Of a stretch of DNA of 57,789 bases, positions 50,939 to 57,789 are shown piece by piece. Location of the stretch: assembly GCA_964500775.1 (NCBI GenBank), contig CAZCQG010000011.1:1-57789 (forward strand). The letters run 5' to 3'. Position 1 is the first letter of the stretch, and each line of letters starts with the position of its first letter. The translations under genes and the position numbers were made by a program. This DNA comes from CAZCQG01 sp964500775 (lineage in GTDB: Bacteria > Campylobacterota > Campylobacteria > Campylobacterales > CAZCQG01). The notes under the pieces are model-generated. The model was not told the DNA's origin, did not search any database, and saw nothing but the letters and a program-made list of their open reading frames with translations.

Positions 50939-51544
50939 CTATTCGCATATCCACGTTTTAGAGATGAGAAGCTCTTCCTCCTCATATATCTCGCCGCGTA
51001 AAATATCACCGCTCACAAAGCCGCCCACGCCTTTTGGGGTGCCGCTCATGAGGATGTCGTAGTCGTCTAGTCCTAGGGCGTCTTTGGATTCTTGGAACAG
51101 AAAATCGGGTTTCCATATCATGAGGTCAAATCCAGCTTCTTGGACTAGCGTATCGTTTTTAAAAAGCTTGAGATGCAGCTTTGTAATGTCACGAAAACTG
51201 ACGAAGTCGCTAAAGAGGGCAGAATCGGGGAATGCTTTGCTCCGCTCCCATGGGTGCCCTTTGGATTTGAGAGTATTTTGTGTGTCCGCTAGGGTTAGGT
51301 CAAGCCCGAACGCTACGAATCTAAACGCACCCTCCTTGACCATAAAGCAGAGCTCCCCCTCAAAGCGAATCCCCCCTTCGCGGTATCGCAGCTCCTCCCC
51401 TATCGCGCTGTTTGGCTTGATGAAGAGTATCGGTGCAGTTGGGACTTCGTTGTGTAGTTCGTGCGCGTGCTCTACGTAGTTGCGCCCTACGCAGACGATT
51501 TTAGCGGGGGTGACTAGGTGGCTTTGGAGTGTGACTTGTCGCAC
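50939..51544 (-). CDS. Fumarylacetoacetate hydrolase family protein
   Basis: FAH-family enzymes are metal-dependent hydrolases, decarboxylases or isomerases of acylpyruvates and related 2-keto acids. The 201-residue protein has the family start VCVGRNYVEHAHEL, the metal ligand region FEGELCFMVKEG (E-x-E) and the closing GTPKGVGGFVSGD. Members of this size often act as acylpyruvase or oxaloacetate decarboxylase/tautomerase; substrate is not evident here. It lies 6 nt after valS on the same strand. The start is GTG with no clear ribosome site, so coupling to valS is likely. Confidence 0.87.
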   Translation of the reverse strand: MRQVTLQSHLVTPAKIVCVGRNYVEHAHELHNEVPTAPILFIKPNSAIGEELRYREGGIRFEGELCFMVKEGAFRFVAFGLDLTLADTQNTLKSKGHPWERSKAFPDSALFSDFVSFRDITKLHLKLFKNDTLVQEAGFDLMIWKPDFLFQESKDALGLDDYDILMSGTPKGVGGFVSGDILRGEIYEEEELLISKTWICE

Positions 51545-51550
51545 TTTGTA

Positions 51551-54199
51551 TTAGCCTATGCTTTTGAGCTTGGCGAGCTCCACGCTCACTTTGCCTAGTT
51601 TCTCTTCACACTCCGCTAGCCCGCTTCTGTTGCGCTCTAATACATCAGCAGGAGCGTTGGCGACGAAGTTTTCGTTGTTGAGCATTCCGCTTAGTTTCAT
51701 CTGCTCTTTTTGGAGCTTGGCGATTTGATTCTCCATCCTAGAGATGATGGGGCTAAGGTCGATACCGCTTATAGGGAGGAACACTTCGACGTTGTCGTCC
51801 ACGTCGCGGATGGCATCTTTGACTTCGCCGCTTATAAATTCGACACTCTCACATTTAGCGAGTTTGGGGACGAAAATTTTAAATAATGCTTCATCTACCC
51901 CTCTGTCGCATTTGATGTGTACCATCGGGACGCTTTGATTTGCCATATCGATAGTCGCTTTGACCCGTCGTGCGGCGACGATAGTTTCTTTGATGATGGC
52001 AAAATCGCGTGCGATGTCGCTATGTACTTCTTTGTACATAGGGAATCGCGAGACCATAATGGATTCGCCGCTTGCTAGCTCCGTGGCGCTAAGATTATGG
52101 TAAAGCATCTCGGAGATAAAAGGCATAAAAGGGCTAAGCAACTTCATCGATTCTTTAAAGATACTGCCAAGCTCGCTTATAGATTCCTTGCTTGCCTTGC
52201 TTAGCTCGATTCCCCAGTCGCAGAATTCACCCCAAAGGAATCGATACAACGATGTCGCCGCGTCGTTGAAACGGTAGTGGTCGAGATTTTCCCGTACCTC
52301 TTTGGTGCAAGCGTAGAAACGATTAAGCATATATTTTCCAAGCGGCGTAAGAATCTTGGCGTCATCTAAATCATCGAATTTTTCCACGTTCATCAATAAA
52401 AATTTCGAGGCGTTATAGAGTTTGTTGGTGAAGTTTTTGCTGATCTCTAGTTGCTGCATATTGAGCTTGATGTCGCGCCCTTGTATCGCGAGTATCGCTA
52501 ACGTGAATCGCACCGCATCGCAAGAGTGGGATTCTACTATTTCTAGCGGATCTACCACGTTGCCGCGGGATTTGGACATTTTATTGCCATGTTCGTCGCG
52601 CACGAGTGCGTGCAGGTAGATGTCGTAAAAAGGGAGCCTGTCGATAAACTGCTCACCCATCATAAGCATTCGTGCCACCCAGAAAAAGAGGATGTCAAAG
52701 CCCGTGATCATCAATGCGTTGGGGTAGAAATCCCGCATATCTTCTTCGTGCCACAAATCGCCCTTGCCCCATTGTCCGTTCCCCCAACCAAGCGTACTAA
52801 AAGGCCAAAGTGCGGAGCTGAACCACGTATCAAGCACATCGGGGTCTTGATAAATATCGGCGCTAAGACACACGGGGCAGACATCTTGTTCTTCATCTCG
52901 GCTCGCCCATTCATGCCCACAACCTTCACAGTAAAAAACAGGAATCTGATGTCCCCACCACAGTTGCCGAGAGATACACCAATCGCGCAGGTCACGCATC
53001 CACGCATCGTAATTGTTCTTCCATTGCGGCGGGAAGAATTTCGCCTCGCCTGCATCGATTTGCGCGATAGCTTTAGCTGCCGCCTCTTTTTTGACGAACC
53101 ATTGTTTGGAGATGTAGGGCTCTACGACATTACCGCAGCGGTAGCATTTGCCCACTTGATTCTTATAGTCTTCGATTTTTTCGACAAATCCTTCCTCTTG
53201 GAGGCGTGCGACGATTTTATCCCGAGCTTCGAGCCGCTCCAGTCCTTTGAACTCTGCGGCGTAGTCGTTTAACATCCCTTTTTTATCAAAGATAGTGATA
53301 AATTCTAGATCGTGTCTTTTCCCTACTTCGTAGTCGTTTACGTCGTGAGCGGGGGTGACTTTGACGCAACCCGTCCCAAAGCTCATATCGACGTGACTAT
53401 CGGCGATGATTTGTATTTCTCGGTTGATGAGCGGGAGAATCACGCTTTTGCCTACCAAGTGCTTATAGCGCTCATCTTCGGGATTGACCATCACCGCGGT
53501 GTCGCCGAAATAGGTCTCGGGTCTCGTCGTCGCTACTACGACATATTCTTTGGAATCTTTAATCGGATATTTGAGGTGGTAGAGCTTGCCGTTGTTTTCG
53601 TCGTATTCTACTTCGATGTCGGAGAGTGCACCGTCATGCGTACACCAGTTGACCATATAATTGTCCCGCACGATAAGCCCTTTTTCATACAACTCCACAA
53701 AAGCTTCTTTGACGGCGTTTTTGAGCCCTTCGTCCATAGTAAACCGTGTCCTGCTCCATGAGGGGCTAGTGCCTAGTCTGCGCATTTGGTTGAGGATCAT
53801 CCCGCCGCTTTTCTCTTTCCACTCCCAGACTTTTTCGATAAATTTTTCTCGTCCCAACTCCTCTTTATGGATACCTTGGGCAAGGAGCTGTTTTTCTACG
53901 ACGTTTTGAGTAGCGATCCCCGCGTGATCCATCCCGGGTTGCCAGAGTGTCCTATACCCGTCCATCCTTTTGTATCTGACCATAATATCGCTAAGGGTAT
54001 GATTGAGCGCATGCCCGATATGGAGACTCCCCGTGACGTTTGGCGGAGGGAGCATGATGCAGAAGTTTTTCCCTGCTTCTTGTATGTGCTTATTGCCCTC
54101 TACCTCAAAATATCCCCGCTCTTCCCAAATGGGGTAATATTGCTCTTCTATCTCTTTGAGGCTGAATTTTTGTTCGCTCTTGGTCGCCTGATCGCTCAT
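51551..54199 (-). CDS. valS: Valyl-tRNA synthetase
   Basis: ValRS charges tRNA-Val. The 882-residue class I synthetase has the HIGH motif in PPPNVTGSLHIGHAL near residue 60, the KMSKS motif in GNKMSKSRGNV near 540, an editing domain (ATTRPETYFGDTAV), a zinc-finger-like CxxC pair set (CYRCGN; CEGCGHEW; CPVC) and a C-terminal coiled-coil arm. The ATG at 54199 gives MSDQATKSEQKF. The gene is divergent from fliW. Confidence 0.97.
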   Translation of the reverse strand: MSDQATKSEQKFSLKEIEEQYYPIWEERGYFEVEGNKHIQEAGKNFCIMLPPPNVTGSLHIGHALNHTLSDIMVRYKRMDGYRTLWQPGMDHAGIATQNVVEKQLLAQGIHKEELGREKFIEKVWEWKEKSGGMILNQMRRLGTSPSWSRTRFTMDEGLKNAVKEAFVELYEKGLIVRDNYMVNWCTHDGALSDIEVEYDENNGKLYHLKYPIKDSKEYVVVATTRPETYFGDTAVMVNPEDERYKHLVGKSVILPLINREIQIIADSHVDMSFGTGCVKVTPAHDVNDYEVGKRHDLEFITIFDKKGMLNDYAAEFKGLERLEARDKIVARLQEEGFVEKIEDYKNQVGKCYRCGNVVEPYISKQWFVKKEAAAKAIAQIDAGEAKFFPPQWKNNYDAWMRDLRDWCISRQLWWGHQIPVFYCEGCGHEWASRDEEQDVCPVCLSADIYQDPDVLDTWFSSALWPFSTLGWGNGQWGKGDLWHEEDMRDFYPNALMITGFDILFFWVARMLMMGEQFIDRLPFYDIYLHALVRDEHGNKMSKSRGNVVDPLEIVESHSCDAVRFTLAILAIQGRDIKLNMQQLEISKNFTNKLYNASKFLLMNVEKFDDLDDAKILTPLGKYMLNRFYACTKEVRENLDHYRFNDAATSLYRFLWGEFCDWGIELSKASKESISELGSIFKESMKLLSPFMPFISEMLYHNLSATELASGESIMVSRFPMYKEVHSDIARDFAIIKETIVAARRVKATIDMANQSVPMVHIKCDRGVDEALFKIFVPKLAKCESVEFISGEVKDAIRDVDDNVEVFLPISGIDLSPIISRMENQIAKLQKEQMKLSGMLNNENFVANAPADVLERNRSGLAECEEKLGKVSVELAKLKSIG

Positions 54200-54235
54200 A
54201 TTTGAAATATCCTTAGTGATGGAATATAAATTGCT

Positions 54236-54265
54236 TAAAATACTAACTAGTTTTAGAGTATTTTA
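54236..54265. promoter_or_regulatory. Inverted repeat with opposed -10 elements between valS and fliW
   Basis: TAAAATACT (54236-54244) and AGTATTTTA (54257-54265) form perfect 9-bp arms around a 12-nt centre that itself contains AACTAGTT. Each arm begins with TAAAAT reading inwards, a plausible -10 for fliW on plus and valS on minus, giving leaders of ~55 nt each. The two start points would then overlap face to face. Confidence 0.4.
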
Positions 54266-54302
54266 CCTAAAGCATTGTGAGAAAAGAATAAGGAGGTCTA
54301 TT

Positions 54303-54728
54303 ATGAGCGCACCTTTGAATATACAGGAAAACAAAATGACATACGAACTAAAGTCCCCGATTCTAGGTTTTGAGTATATGAATGAAGTAAGTTTTGAGCA
54401 AGTCGATGAGATGTTTTGCAAAGTACGAAGCTTGGAGAATCCCGCTATCGAACTCACTTTGGCAAATCCGTATCTAATGAGAGAGTATTCGTTTGACGTC
54501 CCCAATTACATCAGTCTACTCTTGGACATCAAAGACAATTCAAAAGTAAACGTTTACTGCGTAGTGGTACTTCAAACCCCGCTAGAGAAGTCAAAAGTAA
54601 ACTTCCTCGCACCTATCATTTTTAACGAAGATAACAAAAAAGCGGCACAAATCGCCCTCTCCGTGCGAGAATATCCGCACTTCCACGTAGCCGACGAGAT
54701 CAGAAACTATATGAAAGAGGCCGTGTAA
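54303..54728 (+). CDS. fliW: Flagellar assembly factor FliW
   Basis: FliW binds flagellin and, when free, inhibits CsrA, so it couples flagellin secretion to flagellin translation. The 141-residue protein has the characteristic SPILGFE motif (PxxGFE), then FSFDV-like YSFDVPNYI and the closing FHVADEIRNYMKEAV. The frame extends to 54216, but AGGAGG at 54291-54296 precedes the ATG at 54303 by 6 nt and gives the expected length. It is 6 nt upstream of the helicase gene. No csrA or flagellin gene is in the window. Confidence 0.85.
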   Translation: MSAPLNIQENKMTYELKSPILGFEYMNEVSFEQVDEMFCKVRSLENPAIELTLANPYLMREYSFDVPNYISLLLDIKDNSKVNVYCVVVLQTPLEKSKVNFLAPIIFNEDNKKAAQIALSVREYPHFHVADEIRNYMKEAV

Positions 54729-54734
54729 TATAGC

Positions 54735-56756
54735 TTGCCTCTCCATTCGCTAAATACCGAACAAAAAGGGGCAGCCTGCGCCCCGCAAGGGCACAACCTC
54801 ATCATCGCATCCGCAGGTACGGGCAAGACCTCGACTATTGTCGGGCGTATCGCCTATCTCCTTAGCTCGGGAATCTTGCCCGAGCAGATTTTACTCCTCA
54901 CTTTTACCAACAAAGCCGCATCCGAGATGATCGCACGAGTCGCGAAGTATTTCGGCAAAGAGAAAGCAAACGCCATAGAATCAGGCACGTTTCACTCTAT
55001 CTGCTATAAATGGCTGAAGAAATGGCACTACAAGGTCACGCTCAAACAGCCCAAAGAGCTTAAGGTATTATTTAAAACACTCCACGATAGGCGTGTGTTT
55101 CCTACGCACGAAGAGTATCCTAGTCCCTACGCCGCAGCGTATCTCCTCGACATCTATTCGCTCTACGTCAATAGCTCAAACGAGCCGTTCAAAGAGTGGC
55201 TTGCCAAACGCAATGGTGAGCACGAACCCTATTTTGATATTTACGAAGATTTGCTAGAAGAGTTTAAAGAACTGAAAAAAACCTACGGGTATGCCGATTA
55301 TAACGACCTCCTTCTGTTTGCCATCGAGCACCTCAAAAGCAATCGCCCGAATCTCACCGAAGTGCTCGTAGATGAATACCAAGACACCAACTTTTTGCAG
55401 CACTCTTTTATCGAGGCGTTGCAGCCCGATTCCCTTTTTTGCGTCGGGGATTATGACCAAAGCATCTATGCCTTTAACGGTGCCGATATCGGAATCATCG
55501 CCTCCTTTTCAGAACGTCACCGCGGTGCAAATATCCATACGCTCGTCAAAAACTACCGCTCCACCGCACCCATACTCGAACTCGCCAACCGAGTTATAAG
55601 TAAAAACGAACGCATCTACCCAAAACGGCTCGAAGTGGTCAACGACAAACTCTGCGAACCCCCGAAATTGCTCGTCTATGAAGAGCTTTTTGAGCAATAC
55701 CAAGGTATCGCCGCAAGGATACGCACTCTCAATATCGGATACGAAAATATCGCCGTCCTCTTTCGCAATAACTCTAGCGGGGACGGTATCGAAGCGAGCC
55801 TGCGTGAAGTTGGGATTCCTAGCAAACGCAAAGGGAGCCGCAGCTTTTTTGACAGTAAAGAGGTGAGTGCGATGCTCGATATTTGCGCACTAGCGGAAAA
55901 TCCAAAAGATATGATGAGCTTCGTGCACGTCCTAAGCTACGGACGGGGTATCGGCGATACTATCTCAAAAGATGTTTTTGAGGGGCTTAGCCGAATGGGT
56001 GAGGGGTCATGTATCGATGGGTTGCTCCATCCAAAAGAGGGAATCGAACCCTTTGTGAAAAAAAACAAGAACGTTCAGCTCGGGTTGTTTGACGATTTTT
56101 TTGAGATAGGGAGTATCGGGCGGTTTAAAAGCTTGCATTTTGATGATAGATTCTTGGGCAATCCGATATTAAAACACCCAAAGCTCTGTGTGGACGGCGC
56201 GGGCTATCTTTGGGATATGTACAATCTTTTCAAAGAGCTGCGCAAGCTCAAAAAGCCTAGCTCTCTTATCGAGAAGATCTACGCCTCAAAACTTTTCGGT
56301 AATATCGTAGAGCATCTCGCTTCCCGCCGAGCGATAATGAAAGACGGCAGTATCAACGAAAAACTCAAACGTGAAGCCAAAGAGAAAATCGAGCGCCGTA
56401 TCAAACTCCTCCATAATCTCTCCTCTCACTACGACGAACTCAATAGATTCTTAAATGCGATGGTGTTAGGAAGCAATGAGATGAGCGAAGGGGAGGGGGT
56501 AAATCTTATGTCCGTACATGCGAGCAAAGGGCTAGAGTTTAACGCCGTATTTGTCGTAGACCTCATGGATAATCGCTTTCCGAACAGTAGGCTGATGTCG
56601 ATGGGCGGGAGTATCGAAGAAGAGCGCCGATTGTTCTACGTAGCGCTCACGCGGGCAAAAGAGCGTCTCTTCCTCTCCTATGCCAAAAGGGATGCGATAC
56701 GTAATATTAGTTATTCACCGTCAATCTTTTTGGCGGAAGCGGAGATGATAAAGTAA
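54735..56756 (+). CDS. UvrD/PcrA-type superfamily 1 DNA helicase
   Basis: This 673-residue ATP-dependent 3'-5' helicase acts in repair, recombination or replication restart. Visible motifs: Q motif LNTEQKGA, Walker A SAGTGKT (residues 26-32), motif Ia TFTNKAASEM, motif II VDEYQDTN near 212, motif III VGDYDQSIYAFNGA, motif IV NYRSTAPIL, motif V VHASKGLEF near 590 and motif VI RRLFYVALTRAKE. PcrA/UvrD/Rep cannot be separated by eye; the C-terminal tail of PcrA/UvrD is absent. Start is TTG shortly after the fliW stop. Confidence 0.93.
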   Translation: MPLHSLNTEQKGAACAPQGHNLIIASAGTGKTSTIVGRIAYLLSSGILPEQILLLTFTNKAASEMIARVAKYFGKEKANAIESGTFHSICYKWLKKWHYKVTLKQPKELKVLFKTLHDRRVFPTHEEYPSPYAAAYLLDIYSLYVNSSNEPFKEWLAKRNGEHEPYFDIYEDLLEEFKELKKTYGYADYNDLLLFAIEHLKSNRPNLTEVLVDEYQDTNFLQHSFIEALQPDSLFCVGDYDQSIYAFNGADIGIIASFSERHRGANIHTLVKNYRSTAPILELANRVISKNERIYPKRLEVVNDKLCEPPKLLVYEELFEQYQGIAARIRTLNIGYENIAVLFRNNSSGDGIEASLREVGIPSKRKGSRSFFDSKEVSAMLDICALAENPKDMMSFVHVLSYGRGIGDTISKDVFEGLSRMGEGSCIDGLLHPKEGIEPFVKKNKNVQLGLFDDFFEIGSIGRFKSLHFDDRFLGNPILKHPKLCVDGAGYLWDMYNLFKELRKLKKPSSLIEKIYASKLFGNIVEHLASRRAIMKDGSINEKLKREAKEKIERRIKLLHNLSSHYDELNRFLNAMVLGSNEMSEGEGVNLMSVHASKGLEFNAVFVVDLMDNRFPNSRLMSMGGSIEEERRLFYVALTRAKERLFLSYAKRDAIRNISYSPSIFLAEAEMIK

Positions 56757-56916
56757 GAATCTAGTCGATGTAGTTTTGTGGGTATATTTCAAATCTAGGG
56801 GGGGAGCGTTGCTACTGCACCTATTTTTCTCCTTCTAGCCCTCTTTTTTTATCCATGTGCTAAAATAATCAATCAAAGCTTTTTGTATCGTGTATTAAGA
56901 GGATAAAGGAAGTATT

Positions 56917-57143
56917 ATGACAAAGATTATGGACAGAGTGATGGATGATATTCAAATGCTTTCAGATGAGGAGAAAAGTAGTTTGATGAAGTTTTAATAG
57001 CCTCTATGGATGATGCACATGATGAAGATTCTGAAACCGAGTGGGCTAATCTCGCTCAAAAAAGATACCAAGAGATAAAGTCCGGTGAAGTAGAAACACT
57101 AAACTGGGACACAATAAAAAGGCAAGTGCTCTCCAAGGAATGA
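56917..57143 (+). pseudogene. Decayed addiction-module antitoxin (frameshifted)
   Basis: An AAAGGA site precedes an ATG at 56917; the frame reads MTKIMDRVMDDIQMLSDEEK and stops at 56995 after 26 codons. Adding one base near 56991 restores KVLIASMDDAHDEDSETEW and runs to the stop at 57141-57143 (KSGEVETLNWDTIKRQV), the layout of small 'addiction module component' antitoxins (leading helix, L-x-x-L-x-S-L core, then a C-terminal toxin-binding tail with W). A single-base deletion has therefore broken it. The preceding 160 nt (56757-56916) hold nothing I can name. Confidence 0.7.
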
Positions 57144-57359
57144 AAAAGAGACTAGAGTTTCATCCTGAAACAGCACAGGATATCAAAAGCTCATTTGACT
57201 GGTATGAAGAAAAACTACTCGGGCTTGGACATAAATTTTTAGATGAGCTTGAGAGTGGCTATATAGCAATACAAAATCTCGGATGAAAAAATATTTATTG
57301 TTGCCGCAATGCACAATAGCAGAAGACCGAACTATTGGTTAAATAGAATCTCCCAAAAG
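57140..57359 (+). pseudogene. Decayed ParE/RelE-family toxin (internal deletion and frameshift)
   Basis: The ATG at 57140 overlaps the antitoxin stop (ATGA). The frame reads MKKRLEFHPETAQDIKSSFD and ends after 48 codons at 57284, having covered the N-terminal half of a ParE/RelE fold (ETAQDIKSSFDWYEEKLLGL). A second frame directly continues with DEKIFIVAAMHNSRRPNYWL, the usual C-terminal strand and helix of this family. About 25-35 codons between them (the central strands) are missing. The toxin is dead; the fused ORF from 57309 runs on through unrelated sequence and the attC. Confidence 0.72.
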
Positions 57360-57374
57360 CAAGGATTGCAGAAT

Positions 57375-57392
57375 GGGGACTGTCCCCTTTTT
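57375..57392. repeat. Palindrome GGGGAC-T-GTCCCC with T-run
   Basis: A perfect 13-bp palindrome (57375-57387) followed by TTTTT lies between the toxin remnant and the attC-like site. It could act as a small terminator, and similar 'GGGGACTGTCCCC' motifs are found dispersed in many bacterial genomes. Only one copy is in this window. Confidence 0.4.
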
Positions 57393-57439
57393 CTTGTCCA
57401 AGACGAAAGCAAAAATGGCTGGGTTGAAAGACGAGAGCA

Positions 57440-57501
57440 AGCTAACAAAGCCATCCAGTGGACGCACCAAAGGCGCGCGCCGCTGATGGCGGTCGTTATA
57501 T
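57440..57501 (+). other. Integron attC-like recombination site
   Basis: A 62-bp GC-rich element has attC architecture: R'' box AGCTAAC (57440-57446), L'' arm from GCCATC (57450), L' arm ending GATGGC (57485-57490), and R' box GTTATAT (57495-57501) with the expected crossover G/TT at 57495/57496. TAAC pairs with GTTA, GCCATC with GATGGC, AG with CT, then TGG-A-CGC with GCGCCG. The AAA/GGTC segment stays unpaired, and two bases bulge from the left arm (C456 and A462 of this block, i.e. G and T on the bottom strand), the extrahelical bases expected for integrase recognition. Translation through it gives the ANKAIQ-type peptide familiar from cassette ends. The R boxes match RYYYAAC/GTTRRRY imperfectly. 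Confidence 0.75.
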
Positions 57502-57513
57502 TAGGAGTTATAT

Positions 57514-57789
57514 ATGAGTTTTAATCGTTTTGAATCATATGTGAAAGAACATCGTATATTATCAATACCTTTAATTTTTGCATTTCTACTTGCTATAATT
57601 TTTTCTTTCACAGATGCTTACACAAAGATTAATTCTTTTTTTTCAAAAGAATATGACCTAAATATAGAGTTATTGCAGGTAGATAATAATTATATTCATG
57701 TTTATAGTGTAACAAGCCGTAAAGATCCATATATTAGTTCTATAGGGTCATGGTATAAATTCAGATTAACAAATAATGGGAACAACCCA
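57514..57789 (+). CDS. Hypothetical protein, first gene after the attC-like site (3' truncated by window)
   Basis: TTAGGAG then ATG at 57514 opens a frame that has no stop to the end of the window (92 codons visible). The product MSFNRFESYVKEHRILSIPL begins with a short basic stretch, then one membrane helix (LIFAFLLAIIFSF), and a presumably external part starting around residue 35. I recognise no family. It starts 12 nt after the attC-like R' box, the usual position of a cassette gene, and is much more AT-rich than the attC and the helicase gene. Confidence 0.7.
   Translation, partial: MSFNRFESYVKEHRILSIPLIFAFLLAIIFSFTDAYTKINSFFSKEYDLNIELLQVDNNYIHVYSVTSRKDPYISSIGSWYKFRLTNNGNNP

Noticed and set aside
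52589..53272. A 227-codon ORF opposite valS, and others nearby at 53312 and 53786
   Set aside because: They are complements of conserved valS sequence with no domain pattern or start signal of their own.
57309..57524. A 71-codon ORF running from the toxin C-terminus through the attC-like site
   Set aside because: It begins inside the ParE/RelE remnant and ends by translating the recombination site; only its first ~17 codons derive from a gene, so it is listed as part of the pseudogene.
1..57789. CRISPR arrays, rRNA and tRNA genes, insertion sequences
   Set aside because: No regularly spaced repeats, no tRNA-like cloverleaf sequence in the spacers, no rRNA sequence and no transposase gene were seen.

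Overview
This 57.8 kb window is a chromosomal segment of a Campylobacterota (Epsilonproteobacteria) bacterium, probably a free-living Sulfurimonas- or Sulfurovum-like member. The main reason is gene order: rplU-rpmA-obgE-proB-fmt-birA-parA-parB-atpF'FHAGDC-tolQR-tolA/tonB-tolB-pal-cpoB-slyD-(regulator)-fabD, followed a little later by mtnN, which matches the order I recall from Campylobacter jejuni. The nuoN-pflA junction, an 850-residue FlgL, a short HrcA and pseudopilins with Ala before the cleavage site fit the same group. Coding density is very high, most genes overlap or sit within 20 nt of each other, and the genome looks moderately AT-rich. No rRNA, tRNA or CRISPR was seen.

Layout. (1) 1-10.7 kb: 3' end of the nuo operon (nuoG tail, nuoH-N), followed by the flagellar TPR gene pflA and a small orphan gene. 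(2) 10.7-14.5 kb, minus strand: a single-domain response regulator and the hrcA-grpE-dnaK heat-shock operon, with a strong sigma70 promoter carrying two candidate operators. (3) 14.6-18.6 kb: a class II aldolase-fold protein without zinc ligands, the hook-filament gene flgL with a sigma54-type promoter, HU, and a small exported protein. (4) 18.7-39.3 kb, plus strand: ridA, then the long conserved housekeeping run (ribosome, GTPase, proline, fMet-tRNA, biotin, chromosome partition, F-type ATP synthase, Tol-Pal envelope system, SlyD, a reduced NtrC-like protein, FabD, nitrilase, MtnN, SixA). (5) 39.3-46.9 kb, minus strand: a type IV pilus/pseudopilus block with four minor pseudopilins, two PilT-family ATPases and a pilin, interrupted by an ABC transporter whose ATPase lacks its N-terminus. 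(6) 46.9-56.8 kb: transketolase (broken by an artificial 100-N gap), lepA, a FAH-family enzyme, valS, fliW and a UvrD/PcrA-type helicase.

(7) 56.8-57.8 kb: the accessory edge. A decayed toxin-antitoxin pair is followed by a GC-rich 62-bp element with the architecture of an integron attC recombination site, and a new AT-rich ORF with its own ribosome-binding site starts 12 nt past that site and runs off the window. I read this as the border of an integron gene-cassette array (or an attC cluster without integrase); no integrase is in the window. It is the most unusual signal here.

Other points worth following: a HAIR-like (HspR) box plus a 7-bp inverted repeat at the hrcA promoter; a perfect inverted repeat shared by the divergent tkt and pseudopilin promoters; two apparent face-to-face -10 elements between valS and fliW; and a 55-bp identical flank on both sides of the N gap, whose removal restores a full transketolase frame.
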